From DATBAX01 sp963723765 (GTDB taxonomy: Bacteria; Acidobacteriota; Terriglobia; Terriglobales; Acidobacteriaceae): DNA of 64,000 bases. The translations under genes and the position numbers were made by a program. Below the pieces are notes generated by a model that had not been told where the DNA came from, did not search any database, and saw only the letters and a list, made by a program, of their open reading frames with translations. How positions within the stretch are numbered: the first letter of the stretch is position 1; every line of letters begins with the position of its first letter. The stretch lies in contig CAVRSD010000003.1 of the NCBI GenBank assembly GCA_963723765.1, positions 434,001-498,000 of the forward strand. The letters run 5' to 3'. Positions 34,599 to 43,831 of this stretch are shown piece after piece.

Positions 34599-35379
34599 GT
34601 TGCTCTTCAGCAACGAACTTTATTTGGGACTGGCACAAGCTGGGCTAGCAAGCCTGGTGGCAATGGTGGTAGTGTTACTCGCTCGCAAACGAGGGATCCA
34701 TTTGGAGAGCGAAACTTTCATTGCCATGGTCCGGGGACTGGTGCAGATCGTGGCCGTGGGATCGATTTTGGTGCTATTGCTTCGCGGTCCGCGGTGGACC
34801 AGCGGATTCTGTCTTGGCGGAATGATGATTGCAGCAGGAGGGATTTCTGCGCGCCGGGCCAAAGGGATACCGGGTGCGTTCAGAGTTTCCACTTGGGCAA
34901 TTATTTTCGGCTCGGGGTCGGTGATTGCTTTGATGACGTGGCTAGGCGTTATTGGTACTGCGATTACTTCTCTTGTCCCTGTGGGCAGTATGTTGATCGC
35001 CAATGCAATGAATACGAATGGGCTGGCATTGAACCGCTTTCGTTCGGATGTGATGGCGCACGCCGGTGAGATTGAGACCGCTTTGGCGTTGGGTGCCGAC
35101 GCCAACAGCAGCGTGGCGCCATATGTCCAGGCTTCTTTTGAGGCCAGCCTGATTCCCGCGATCGATTCTCTGCGCTCGCTCGGGATTGTGTGGATCCCCG
35201 GCCTCATGGCGGGAATGTTGCTTTCGGGTGCACGTCCCGTGTACGCGGCGATCTATCAGTTTGTGGTTCTGGCCATGATTTTCGCGGCTTCTGGACTGAC
35301 CTCGCTGGTGAGTACGCTTTTGATTCGGGGGCAAATTTTTACTTCGGCGGAACAATTGCTGCTACAGCCGGGGGGATAA
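34591..35379 (+). CDS. fetB: ABC transporter permease, FetB/YbbM family
   Basis: 262 residues, six to seven transmembrane helices, 'FIAMVRGLVQIVAVGSILVLLL', 'TSLVPVGSMLIANAMNTNGLALNRFRSDV', 'IDSLRSLGIVWIPGLMAGMLLSG', all typical of UPF0014/FetB. The ATG overlaps the fetA stop by eight bases and its own stop overlaps the next start (TAATG), so the three genes are translationally linked. Confidence 0.9.
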   Translation: MLKLLFSNELYLGLAQAGLASLVAMVVVLLARKRGIHLESETFIAMVRGLVQIVAVGSILVLLLRGPRWTSGFCLGGMMIAAGGISARRAKGIPGAFRVSTWAIIFGSGSVIALMTWLGVIGTAITSLVPVGSMLIANAMNTNGLALNRFRSDVMAHAGEIETALALGADANSSVAPYVQASFEASLIPAIDSLRSLGIVWIPGLMAGMLLSGARPVYAAIYQFVVLAMIFAASGLTSLVSTLLIRGQIFTSAEQLLLQPGG

Positions 35380-35939
35380 TGTTGGGAATGAGTGGCATGC
35401 TGGACCTAAGATTGGGGCATAGGGAACTTGACCGGGAAGCGCAGCTCAAATTGCTGCGTGCGGTAGCTTCCTTTGAGCTCGCTAAGGGCTTGGTCGTTCT
35501 GCTCGCCGGTTGCAGCGTCCTGTTTTTGGTCCATAAAGACACTGGAGACGTCGCCGATACTTTTCTGCGGCTCCTGCATATTAGCCCGGACCACCACTTT
35601 GCTCAGCTCTTCCTAACTTGGGCTGACAACATGACCGCCGCCAAATTGTGGGCGGTGGCCGGCGTAGCTACCGTCTATGCCATCCTCCGTTTTATCGAGG
35701 CCTACGGTCTCTGGAAGGCGAGGGCGTGGGCGGAGTGGATTGCTCTGGTTTCGGGAGCGCTTTATGTCCCGTTTGAGGTCTACAAGCTGTTTGATGTCTA
35801 TAAGTTACTTGGTCGCGTCAGTCCCCTGTATGTCGCCCTGCTTATCGCGAATCTGGCGGTTGTCCTGTTCATGGCTTATCTTCGATTGGCCGCCCAGAAG
35901 GCGCGGATGGCCAGGAACCGTAACCTCTCCCATCCATGA
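35379..35939 (+). CDS. DUF2127 family membrane protein
   Basis: 186 residues from the ATG in the TAATG overlap with fetB. Four hydrophobic segments and 'LLRAVASFELAKGLVVLLAG', 'LWAVAGVATVYAILRFIEAYGLWKARAWAEWIALVSGALYVPFEVY', which fit DUF2127. Its function is unknown. The tight coupling to fetAB suggests a link with that transporter, although DUF2127 genes are found in other contexts too. Confidence 0.85.
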   Translation: MLGMSGMLDLRLGHRELDREAQLKLLRAVASFELAKGLVVLLAGCSVLFLVHKDTGDVADTFLRLLHISPDHHFAQLFLTWADNMTAAKLWAVAGVATVYAILRFIEAYGLWKARAWAEWIALVSGALYVPFEVYKLFDVYKLLGRVSPLYVALLIANLAVVLFMAYLRLAAQKARMARNRNLSHP

Positions 35940-36124
35940 TTATATGTGCAATTGATTCAATCACTTAGGCTAGAATTCCTAAAGCTAACCCAGACCCAAA
36001 GATACCCCTAAGTGTTACCAAAGGCAGCCCAAACCGCACTTTTAGGCCATGTACTTCCAGTCTTGCCTGAACTACCCTTCTATCAAGCAAATCCAGTCCA
36101 GTTTTCAAGGTTTTCGGAGACAGA

Positions 36125-36592
36125 ATGAAATCAGCAGTTTGGGCCATCTTTTTACTTGCCGGTGTAGCGAATGCGCAGCAGACCCTGGTAGCGGTGAACG
36201 CCGCCCCGGCCGCTTCCGTATTCATAGCGACGAGCAATCAACAGAACTTTGTCGCTGCGAACCGGACCCCAGAGGCTCCCACTCCGAAGTTCTGGGGTCT
36301 GGAGAACAAAATTGATTTCTCGATATTTGCCGGACAATTGGCTGCCGATGCGATTACCACGCAGCGTGGACTTGGCAACGGCTTCCGTGAAGCCAATCCC
36401 ATCGCTGCACCCTTTGTGAACCACGGCGCCCCCGGTGCGGCCGCGGCTTCCGCGTTGAGTTTTGGGGCTGGCGTGGGAGTCGCTTATGTGTTGCACCGGA
36501 CCCACCACTACAAAGCCGAGCATATTGCTGTCCGCGTGATGCTCGCTGGTGAAGGCGCGGTCGTCGGCCACAACATCGCGCTGTTGCGATAG
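36125..36592 (+). CDS. Small exported protein of unknown function
   Basis: 155 residues with a signal peptide (MKSAVWAIFLLAGVANAQ). The mature part has a conserved-looking motif 'FAGQLAADAITTQRGLGNGFREANPIAAPFV' and two weak C-terminal membrane stretches ('AAASALSFGAGVGVAYVLHR', 'VMLAGEGAVVGHNIALL'). This layout resembles small membrane proteins of the DUF5658 type, but the match is weak. No neighbour gives a hint. Confidence 0.6.
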   Translation: MKSAVWAIFLLAGVANAQQTLVAVNAAPAASVFIATSNQQNFVAANRTPEAPTPKFWGLENKIDFSIFAGQLAADAITTQRGLGNGFREANPIAAPFVNHGAPGAAAASALSFGAGVGVAYVLHRTHHYKAEHIAVRVMLAGEGAVVGHNIALLR

Positions 36593-36596
36593 ACAG

Positions 36597-36929
36597 TTAA
36601 GTTTCTTGAGATTTCTCTGCGGCTTCGAGGTAGATTCGCAGCAGTTCCTGGTCTTCAGGCAGGATCTTCGTGAACTTGATCCCGTTTCCCACTTGAGTGT
36701 CACAGGTCACAACCGTGGCGAGGGTAAGGAGCGGCTCTTCGAGTTGCAGACTGAGTTCCAGTTCGGTCCCTACGGGAAACGTGAACGTCATTTCCACATA
36801 GCAGCCACTCAAGCTGAGATCGGAAGTCGCGCCCCGCATGGGGAACTCGCTGCCCCCGGTGCGCAATTCGATCGGAACGCTGACTTTTAAGCGCGGATAT
36901 TGCCGGCGGTTTTGATCGTCGGGTGGCAT
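36597..36929 (-). CDS. PilZ domain protein
   Basis: 110 residues, one PilZ domain. The c-di-GMP binding marks are 'NRRQYPRLKVSVPIEL' (RxxxR-type start) and 'ATSDLSLSGCYVEM' (the D/NxSxxG motif). It is a stand-alone c-di-GMP receptor, perhaps for motility or surface traits. It lies beside a VWFA protein gene on the same strand; a type IV pilus operon is 9 kb away. Confidence 0.88.
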   Translation of the reverse strand: MPPDDQNRRQYPRLKVSVPIELRTGGSEFPMRGATSDLSLSGCYVEMTFTFPVGTELELSLQLEEPLLTLATVVTCDTQVGNGIKFTKILPEDQELLRIYLEAAEKSQET

Positions 36930-36957
36930 GAGTTAACGGCCTGTCTAAAAAACTGGC

Positions 36958-38088
36958 TTATGGTTCAGCATAATATCCTTCTCTGGTTTGGACGACTAGG
37001 TCTTTTTGCTTAGTTTTGAGAAGGATCTTGTGATAGCCCGATGCTGCGGCTGCGGCATCGGTTTTTTCAGGAGAGTAACCCAGGTTGTACTGGCCACGCA
37101 GCTCTTCCTGGATGGTTGTATAGATGTCCGCTGTGGTTTCCTTCTTGGTGACTTCGAAGAAACCGCCACCGGTTTCCCGGGAAATCCGCTCGAGAATTTT
37201 CTTACCATCCGGGCGGGATTCCTGAGGGGGTCTCTGTCCTCCGCCGCCATGTCGACCCATGCCGCCTCCGCCCATTCCACCCCGGCCCATCCCTGGGCCA
37301 CCGAAACCTCCATGACTCTGGCGATCCTCATCGTCCTTAAACAGAATGGAATAGACCACCGTATCCGCCCGCTGGGCTGACTCGATGGCACTTTCCAATG
37401 TCTCTTTGCTGCCTCGATCCACTCCATCGGTAAGCACGACAACGGCTTTCCGGCCCGTTTGTTTCTTCATCAATTCATTCGACGCCAGGTAGATCGAGTC
37501 ATAGAGCAATGTGCCAGCTCCCGTATGATGGCTCCCCCGATCTGAACCAGTTGACGTGTCCGGAGAATTGCTTCCACTGTCCTGGCTGAACTGCGGCGTT
37601 TGCAACGAATCAATTGCCGCTTCCAGCTTTTGGCCGGAAGAAGTGAGATCCTGTAGAAGTTCTACCTCCCGGTCGAAGTGAATCAGGAAGGCTTTGTCTT
37701 TGCTTTCGCGCATTACCTGGACCAGAAAATTCTTGCTGGCCGCACACTCCTGGTCCAGCACCCGTCTTTGACTCCAGCTAGTGTCGACGAGCAGGCCGAG
37801 GGTCAGGGGAAGGTCGGTTACCTGCGAGAAATAGCGAATGGTTTGAGGTTTACCGTCTTCTTCCAGGGTGAAATCATCTTTAGTCAGATTGCTTACAATT
37901 TTTCCGTGCTTATCGCGCACGGTTGCCAGCATGTTGACAACTTTCACTTCGGAGGAAAACGTAGGTGCCGTTGATTGCTGGCTCCGCAGCGGCTGTCCCG
38001 CAAGTAGAATGGTGACGGTCAGGATTGCAGATAAGAAACATGACGCACGATTGCGTAAATAAGCGTCTATCTTCATGAACGTTTGCAT
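36958..38088 (-). CDS. Exported VWFA-related protein (TIGR03436-like)
   Basis: 376 residues from MQTFMKID; a Met four residues on is also possible. A signal segment (CFLSAILTVTILLAGQPLRSQ) is followed by 'VNMLATVRDKHGKIVSNLTKDDFTLEEDGKPQTI' and a von Willebrand A core with 'LGLLVDTSWSQ' (MIDAS-like D.S.S) and 'KAVVVLTDGVDRGS'. This domain set is frequent in Acidobacteriota. It has a Gly/Met/Arg/His-rich low-complexity stretch (GGPGMGRGGMGGGGM and onward) before the C-terminal part. Function unknown, probably protein binding at the cell surface. Confidence 0.88.
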   Translation of the reverse strand: MQTFMKIDAYLRNRASCFLSAILTVTILLAGQPLRSQQSTAPTFSSEVKVVNMLATVRDKHGKIVSNLTKDDFTLEEDGKPQTIRYFSQVTDLPLTLGLLVDTSWSQRRVLDQECAASKNFLVQVMRESKDKAFLIHFDREVELLQDLTSSGQKLEAAIDSLQTPQFSQDSGSNSPDTSTGSDRGSHHTGAGTLLYDSIYLASNELMKKQTGRKAVVVLTDGVDRGSKETLESAIESAQRADTVVYSILFKDDEDRQSHGGFGGPGMGRGGMGGGGMGRHGGGGQRPPQESRPDGKKILERISRETGGGFFEVTKKETTADIYTTIQEELRGQYNLGYSPEKTDAAAAASGYHKILLKTKQKDLVVQTREGYYAEP

Positions 38089-38270
38089 GATTTTAGTTTG
38101 ATTGGCTTCCAGCTTTTCTTTCGGATGCGAATCGCCAGCCGGAAGGTTGCGTGATCCGAGCCAGTTGAACTTCAATTAACACTTTACGGTTTGGGCCCCT
38201 GGGCCCTAGGATTTCTGGCTGCGGGGAATTCGACTGACCTGCCCACAACGCATAACGGATCGGTGACACG

Positions 38271-39362
38271 GTGCACATTCTTCATGTCGTGGGAGCCCGG
38301 CCAAATTTCATGAAGGTGGCTCCCGTCCTGAGCGCGCTCAGGAAGCAACCCGACATAAAGCAGACTTTGGTCCACACGGGCCAACACTATGACGCCAATA
38401 TGTCGGATGTGTTCTTCCGGCAGCTCGGACTTCCGCCTCCGGATGTGAATCTTTCCGTAGGATCTGGAAGCCATGCGCAGCAAACGGCCGAGATCATGAG
38501 CCGTTTTGAGCCGTTTGTGCTCGAACAGAAACCTGACCTTGTCCTGGTCTACGGAGACGTGAATTCCACGGTAGCGGGGGCTCTGGTCTGTTCCAAGCTG
38601 CAAGTGCCCATCGGACATGTTGAGTCCGGTTTGCGTTCCTTCGACAGGACCATGCCGGAGGAGATCAATCGGCTGGTAACGGACCAGTTAGCCGACTTTC
38701 TGTTTACACCTTCCGAAGAGGCGGGTGCAAACCTGCAACGAGAGGGAATCCCTTCCGAGAAGATTCATTGCGTGGGCAATGTGATGATCGATTCTCTGGT
38801 GCAGTTTTTGCCTTCGGCAGTTCAGCGCGCGAAGAGTGAACTGGCGGAACGTTATGCTCTGGTCACGTTGCATCGACCCTCCAACGTGGACGACCGGGAA
38901 AATCTGAAACGAATCCTCACGTCTTTGCTGGAAGTGAATCAAGAGTTGGTCGTTATATTTCCCGCTCATCCGAGGACCCGACAGCGAATTGAGGAATTTG
39001 ATCTGGCCAACAGCCAACTCAGATTAGTGGATCCGCTGCCGTATGCCGAGTTCGTCGCACTGCTATGCGGCGCGACTGTTGTTATCACTGATTCTGGCGG
39101 AATTCAGGAAGAGACGACATATCTGGGAATCCCCTGCCTGACCCTGCGAGACAATACGGAGCGACCGGTCACGGTCACACAGGGAACCAACATCTTAGTT
39201 GGGCAGGATGCGAATATGCTTAGAGCCGAGTTGGCCAAGATTCTGGCGGGAAAGGCAAAGATTGGGAGCATACCTCGGCTCTGGGACGGTCATGCCGGTG
39301 AACGAATTGCGGAAGTCTTAACTCGGAGAAATGATGGGGAGCGAACGGCCGTGCTTCACTGA
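38271..39362 (+). CDS. wecB: UDP-N-acetylglucosamine 2-epimerase (non-hydrolysing)
   Basis: 363 residues from a GTG start. It interconverts UDP-GlcNAc and UDP-ManNAc for surface polysaccharides. Marks: 'HVVGARPNFMKVAPVLSAL', 'LVHTGQHYDANMSDVFF', 'VYGDVNSTVAGALVCSKL', 'HVESGLRSFDRTMPEEINR', 'ITDSGGIQEETTYLGIPCLTLRDNTERP'. Its 3' end overlaps that of the convergent REC-PilZ gene by seven bases. Confidence 0.95.
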   Translation: MHILHVVGARPNFMKVAPVLSALRKQPDIKQTLVHTGQHYDANMSDVFFRQLGLPPPDVNLSVGSGSHAQQTAEIMSRFEPFVLEQKPDLVLVYGDVNSTVAGALVCSKLQVPIGHVESGLRSFDRTMPEEINRLVTDQLADFLFTPSEEAGANLQREGIPSEKIHCVGNVMIDSLVQFLPSAVQRAKSELAERYALVTLHRPSNVDDRENLKRILTSLLEVNQELVVIFPAHPRTRQRIEEFDLANSQLRLVDPLPYAEFVALLCGATVVITDSGGIQEETTYLGIPCLTLRDNTERPVTVTQGTNILVGQDANMLRAELAKILAGKAKIGSIPRLWDGHAGERIAEVLTRRNDGERTAVLH

Positions 39363-40093
39363 GACGATTTTGCGGCGCGACTCAGTTCAGGTTCGACGTC
39401 CGGGGGTGCGGGCTCTGATTTAACGCTGCTGCGGCTTTTGATCCATTCCAGTAGGGCTTTGCGAGACGACGCCGACATATCCGTAAAATGGATGCCACAC
39501 ATTCCGCCTTCAGCGCGCCAGACGAACTCAGCCTTGGCTTTCAGTGGCTCGGGCGCATCCGGAAGCGTGCATTCGAAAGTGAAGTGTGGAGATCCCGGCA
39601 ATCGTCCTACTGACCGGACTGCCGCTCCCGAATCACTCAGGTCTTCTATCGTCACCGCAATATTGTGCCCGCGTCCGTAATTAAGCTTGGCAGCGACTTC
39701 TATTTGAACGCGTTTCGATCCACGCCGCCGCTCCTGCGCCATCAGATTACGCACGGCTCTTAGTCCATGCCGGACTCGTTCCGGGGAAAGCGGCTTGTAG
39801 AGAACGATCTGGGTTCCGGTTTGAAATGCCGCCCCAATGCTGGTCGGGGTGTCCGCCAGTACGATTCTTACCGACTTCTGGCAGGTGCCAAGCTGACGTG
39901 AGCTCTCCAGAACCAGTGAGGAACCTTCCACCTGGTCGTCGACCATAATGGCATCGAATTTGTGGGCGGTAATCTGGTCGATTGCGGCCTCCAAGTTCGT
40001 GCTGGTCTCCACTTCCACCCCGAGGTCTTTAAAGACACGGGTCACGGTCTGAACCGCCGAAGCATCCGTGCAGAGAAGCAGGGCCCTGAGCAT
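39356..40093 (-). CDS. Receiver-like domain plus PilZ domain protein
   Basis: 245 residues from MLRALLLCTDAS. Residues 1-115 resemble a CheY-type receiver ('ALLLCTDASAVQTVTRVFKDLGVEVETS', 'FDAIMVDDQVEGSS', 'IVLYKPLSPERV'), although the usual phospho-accepting Asp in the centre lies in 'AIMVDDQ'. Residues 130-225 are a PilZ domain ('ERRRGSKRVQIEVAAKL', 'IEDLSDSGAAVRS'). Such proteins link phosphorylation or other input to c-di-GMP. Overlaps the end of wecB by seven bases on the other strand. Confidence 0.85.
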   Translation of the reverse strand: MLRALLLCTDASAVQTVTRVFKDLGVEVETSTNLEAAIDQITAHKFDAIMVDDQVEGSSLVLESSRQLGTCQKSVRIVLADTPTSIGAAFQTGTQIVLYKPLSPERVRHGLRAVRNLMAQERRRGSKRVQIEVAAKLNYGRGHNIAVTIEDLSDSGAAVRSVGRLPGSPHFTFECTLPDAPEPLKAKAEFVWRAEGGMCGIHFTDMSASSRKALLEWIKSRSSVKSEPAPPDVEPELSRAAKSSQ

Positions 40094-40224
40094 ACATACA
40101 GATGCTATGAACTTAGGGGTCATTCGGGCAAGTTACCGAAGTGACCTCGAAACCCAAAGATCAAACCATTATGGAACTGGTTCAGGCGGCAATACCTGGC
40201 GTTTGAGAATAAGCCCCGGAGAGC

Positions 40225-41319
40225 TTACTCGGTGCTTATCCACGAACGCACCTTGGCGGAACGCTCCACCGCGTCCAGAACCTTCTGGACTGACACCGCA
40301 TCCTCGAAATCCGCATGGAACGGCTCTCCACGCCCCAGTGAGGTAAGAAAGTCTCCAAGGGTGGCGATGAAAGTGTGTTCATATCCGATGGTGTGACCTG
40401 GCTTCCAGAAGTTCTCGGAGTAAGGATGGTCGGGCCCGGTGATCAGCATGCTGCGTTCGCCCTGCATGTTCGGCGTTTCGGTGGCATCGTAGAAGTGCAA
40501 TCGATTCATGTCCTCGAAATTAAATCGCAGCATCCCTTTCGATCCCTGGATTTCGAAAATATTGCGATTGCGGCAGCCGACGCCGTAGCGGCTGGCTTCA
40601 AAACTTCCAATGCTTCCATTGGCGAAGTGGACCATGAGCAGCGCGGCATCGTCGACATCCCGTCCCGGCGCAAAAGTATGGGTCATGGCATTCAATTCCG
40701 TGATGGATCCGTTGAGAAAAAACGCGAGATCGACCACATGCGAAAGCAGGTCACCCACTACGCCCGATCCAGCGAACGCGCGCTGATATCGCCAGCCTGA
40801 GGCTTTCGATGCATCATTGCCCGACTGATTCAGATAAGTCGCGCGGTAGTGAAAGATCTGCCCCAGGCGTCCTGCTTCGATGAGTCTCTTGGCAAATGCA
40901 ATCGCTGGAACGCGCCGGTAGTTAAACCAAACCAGATTAGGGACGTCATGCGCTGCCTTGGCCATGACCTCAGCTTCTTCCAATGACACCGCCAATGGTT
41001 TCTCACAGAACACAATTTTCCCAGCCTGCGCTGCGGCGATTGCGATCGGTGCATGCAAAGCGTTGGGCGTCGCAATATCGACGATCTGAATATCCGGCCT
41101 GTTGACGACTTTCTGCCAATCGCTTTCCACTTCTTCCCATCCCCACTGCGCTGCCATGGGCTCCAGTTTGGCGCGGTCACGTCCGCAGATCACTTTTAGG
41201 CGAAGTTTGTAAGGAGTATCAAAGAAATGACCCACTTGTTGGAAAGCGTTGGAATGCGCTCGGCCCATGAAGCCGTGTCCGATCATGGCGACGTTCAGTT
41301 CTTGCTTGGGTTCCGGCAT
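40225..41319 (-). CDS. Gfo/Idh/MocA family oxidoreductase
   Basis: 364 residues from MPEPKQELN. The N-terminal Rossmann fold 'VAMIGHGFMGRAHSNAF' binds NAD(P); 'VDIATPNALHAPIAIAAAQAGKIVFCEKPLA' holds the catalytic Lys of the EKP motif. The C-terminal part is the usual beta-sheet dimer domain ('GSGVVGDLLSHVVDLAFFLNGSI', 'GSIGSFEASRYGVG'). Probable sugar or inositol dehydrogenase; the substrate is not known. No sugar transporter is adjacent. Confidence 0.9.
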   Translation of the reverse strand: MPEPKQELNVAMIGHGFMGRAHSNAFQQVGHFFDTPYKLRLKVICGRDRAKLEPMAAQWGWEEVESDWQKVVNRPDIQIVDIATPNALHAPIAIAAAQAGKIVFCEKPLAVSLEEAEVMAKAAHDVPNLVWFNYRRVPAIAFAKRLIEAGRLGQIFHYRATYLNQSGNDASKASGWRYQRAFAGSGVVGDLLSHVVDLAFFLNGSITELNAMTHTFAPGRDVDDAALLMVHFANGSIGSFEASRYGVGCRNRNIFEIQGSKGMLRFNFEDMNRLHFYDATETPNMQGERSMLITGPDHPYSENFWKPGHTIGYEHTFIATLGDFLTSLGRGEPFHADFEDAVSVQKVLDAVERSAKVRSWISTE

Positions 41320-41568
41320 GGTTGGGTTGGTTCGCTCCAGAAACAAGATACCGTACTGTGGAGAGGCTACGAAGCGGGACAGCATGGGCGCTCTTCCGCG
41401 ATGTGCAACTATTTGCGCTTAAACTTCGGAGTGTAAATATAAGACTATTATTATCAACAATTTACGGCGTTAAATGCTGGCATGCCGATTGCCCTTTATC
41501 TAAGTACAGATCGGAAGTGGCGGCTTTCCTCTTCTCAGCCACCACTTCAAAAATAAAGGTCGCAGACT
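41320..41568. other. Intergenic region, nothing recognised
   Basis: A 249-base divergent gap that must carry the promoters of the oxidoreductase and the TonB-domain gene. It is AT-rich around 41430-41480. No RNA gene or clear promoter was found. Confidence 0.4.
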
Positions 41569-42022
41569 ATGGTGTTCCGCAAGCTCTGGCCGCTGTTGTT
41601 AATTACCTCGTCACCAGTTCTGTGTTTAGGTGCAAGCAATGTCTGCGGCGGTTCGAGTCTCCAGCTCGCAAGTCAAAATGCCGGTCCATGAACGTCAGTT
41701 GTGGACCTCGGTGATCCGTGATTCGCGGTTTGCCGCTGTCCCGCATGCTATGACCCAGGCAAGTTGTGGAACGGCGCGGGCGCCCGAGCCACTGGCCACA
41801 CCCAATCCACTTCTAGATACTCCTGACTTGAATGCCAGAATCAGTGTCAGTTTCATCGTGGGCACCGACGGCCGCGTCCATAGCCCGTTGATTCTGGAAA
41901 GTGCCGGCATTACGCCGGACCGCAAGGTACTCAACGCCGTTCGCTCCTGGCGATATCGTCCCGCGCAGTGCAATGGAGTCCCTACCGAAGCCGAAGGTAA
42001 CATCGAGTTTTCCAGTCATTAG
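41569..42022 (+). pseudogene. Small exported TonB C-terminal-domain protein, frameshifted
   Basis: The ATG at 41569 opens a signal peptide (MVFRKLWPLLLITSSPVLCLG) after AAGG. That frame ends at 41694, but the next frame continues as 'VHERQLWTSVIRDSRFAAVPHAM' into a TonB C-terminal domain ('LDTPDLNARISVSFIVGTDG', 'ILESAGITPDRKVLNAVRSWRYRPAQCNGVP'). One extra base near 41685 explains it. Proteins of this layout are common in Acidobacteriota. Without the signal, the second frame would start inside. Confidence 0.65.
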
Positions 42023-42051
42023 CGATAGAATGTACCCTACTGGGTATCGTT

Positions 42052-43014
42052 ATGGACGAGGAAAAATTCCCCAAGCCGGCCGGCCATTTACCCGCGAACG
42101 CACCCGACGAAGAAGTTGTTCCTGATCCATCGGTGGACGATTTCTTTAACCGGATGAAGCATGACATGCGCCGCCCCAAGCCTGGGCAGGAGGCCATTAC
42201 GGCCGCCTTGCACGCAATTCAGCGGTTGGGCCTGCAAGCAGACAGCGAGAGTTCCATGGATGGCTTTGAGGAAAGCGGTAATGCCGGACAGCGCTTGTGC
42301 CAGGCCTGTGGCAGCGCTAATCCCGGCGACAACAGATTTTGTGCGTTTTGCGGAGTCCCGCTGCCGGAAGTTCCGGTGGCGATTTCCAGCAATCCGGCAA
42401 CGCATGCTCCTGGACCGCATCAATATCATCATCATTATCATCACCACTATTTTTCGTCCGAGGGATCTGCACAATCCGCTGGCCCAGACCAGCGCCCAGC
42501 AAATGGCGGCGCACCCGTGCGAGACGCCAGCCGCACCCGGGCTCCTTTAGGCACACCCGGCCTTAGCCGCTCCGAATCTGCTGTTCGCAAGCTCACCCAG
42601 GACTGGGTGCAAGCCTGTAACACCAAGCACCTCGACGATCTGGTAGAGAGTTATAACGCGGACGCGATTGTGCTGCGTCCCAATGTTCCGCCGGTGCGAG
42701 GCACGGCTGCTATTCGCGAGTTCTTCTTCTCCGTGCTGGATGCAGGTCTGGGAGAAGTAGAGATGGAACCGCTCCGGGTGGAATTGGCAGGGGACATCGC
42801 GTACGAAGCTGGACGTTGCAAGATGCTGGTTCCACACATGGGGAAGCGGCGTGAAGAACGGGGCAAATATCTAATTACTCTGGCCCGTCAGAATGGCGAA
42901 TGGAAGATCATGGCCGACTGCTGGTCGAGCGATCTGAGTCTCGGTGTTGGTCAGGAATCCGCAACTGTACCGAGCCCCGCCAGCCCTGCCGTCCGTCCGC
43001 CGCGAAAAGCCTAG
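42052..43014 (+). CDS. Zinc-ribbon, His-rich linker, SnoaL/DUF4440-like protein
   Basis: 320 residues. Residues 1-70 are charged and unmatched. A zinc ribbon follows (LCQACGSANPGDNRFCAFCG, near 80-100). A His-rich stretch 'HQYHHHYHHHYF' near 125-135 may bind metal. The C-terminal 120 residues resemble an NTF2/SnoaL-like domain ('VRKLTQDWVQACNTKHLDDLVESYNADAIVL', 'RGTAAIREFFFSVLDAGL', 'WKIMADCWSSD'), a fold used for small-ligand binding. No signal peptide. Function is not known. Confidence 0.8.
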   Translation: MDEEKFPKPAGHLPANAPDEEVVPDPSVDDFFNRMKHDMRRPKPGQEAITAALHAIQRLGLQADSESSMDGFEESGNAGQRLCQACGSANPGDNRFCAFCGVPLPEVPVAISSNPATHAPGPHQYHHHYHHHYFSSEGSAQSAGPDQRPANGGAPVRDASRTRAPLGTPGLSRSESAVRKLTQDWVQACNTKHLDDLVESYNADAIVLRPNVPPVRGTAAIREFFFSVLDAGLGEVEMEPLRVELAGDIAYEAGRCKMLVPHMGKRREERGKYLITLARQNGEWKIMADCWSSDLSLGVGQESATVPSPASPAVRPPRKA

Positions 43015-43042
43015 ATTAGTCTTTCCAGTTTCATCAACATCC

Positions 43043-43189
43043 TGTCATTCTGAGCGAAGGTAGTTCGCTCGTTTACGAGTGGACTAACGAAGTCGAAGGA
43101 TCTCTAGATTCATCACGTCTGCCCGCGGCAGGGGTCCTTCGACTGCGGAGAAACTTCGTTTCTAAGTTTCCTCGCAGCTCAGGATGACA
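43043..43189. repeat. Dispersed inverted repeat, second full copy
   Basis: Begins TGTCATTCTGAGCGAAG and ends GCTCAGGATGACA. Internally 'GAAGTCGAAGGATCT' faces 'GGGGTCCTTCGAC'. The layout equals that at 24362-24506. It lies between the NTF2-like gene and the HAD gene, which are convergent. Confidence 0.7.
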
Positions 43190-43219
43190 AAACTGCACTA
43201 TTCATCGGCACTACGTTCC

Positions 43220-43831
43220 TTAGGCGCTCACTCCCAGCTTTTGCAAATCCTGACGCAGCTGTCCGGCATTTTTCATTTGAATGACCTGCATGCCTAACTG
43301 TTTTGCGCATTCCAAATTCAGCGCGCGATCGTCAATAAAGCAGCATTCCTCCGGGGGCTTCTGCGTGATCTCCAGCGCCAATTTGTAAATGCCGGCTTCC
43401 GGCTTTCGCAATCCAACAAAACATGAGCTCACGAACAGGCTGAATATCTGGTTCAGGCCAAATTTCTCAATTCGGAATAAGTTCAATTCCTTTGACTCGT
43501 TATTGATCGTCGACATTAGATACTTATCACTCTGCGCCAGTTCTTTCGCCAAATTAAGCGCTTCGTCGTCAGGATGAGACTGGGAAAACATGTCATCCTT
43601 GAAAGCCTGCCGGGTAAACGAACGCTCCCGATAAAAGACGGTCCGATCAAGATATTCGTCAAGAGTGATCTGGCCCTGCTCAAACGAGGAAACCACCATT
43701 TCATGGCGATCATGAAACTCCTCCTCGGAGAGCAGGAAGTGATTCAAAGTACGTAGCCGTTCGGTATGGTCCCACGCATTAGTAAGAAGCACACCACCGA
43801 CATCCCAGAAAAGCGCGCTGATCTTGGACAA
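43220..43831 (-). CDS. HAD superfamily hydrolase (HAD-IA type)
   Basis: 203 residues. Motif I 'ALFWDVGGVLL' (D..G form of HAD-IA), motif II in 'YLMSTINNESKEL', motif III in 'GLRKPEAGIYKLALE' (KP) and motif IV 'CFIDDRALNLECA'. A small cap domain lies after motif I. Members are phosphatases or haloacid-dehalogenase-type enzymes; the substrate is unknown. Confidence 0.92.
   Translation of the reverse strand: MSKISALFWDVGGVLLTNAWDHTERLRTLNHFLLSEEEFHDRHEMVVSSFEQGQITLDEYLDRTVFYRERSFTRQAFKDDMFSQSHPDDEALNLAKELAQSDKYLMSTINNESKELNLFRIEKFGLNQIFSLFVSSCFVGLRKPEAGIYKLALEITQKPPEECCFIDDRALNLECAKQLGMQVIQMKNAGQLRQDLQKLGVSA

Noticed and set aside
38192..38210. GGGCCC palindromes upstream of wecB as an operator
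   Set aside because: Simple GC palindrome with no related site elsewhere; no support for protein binding.
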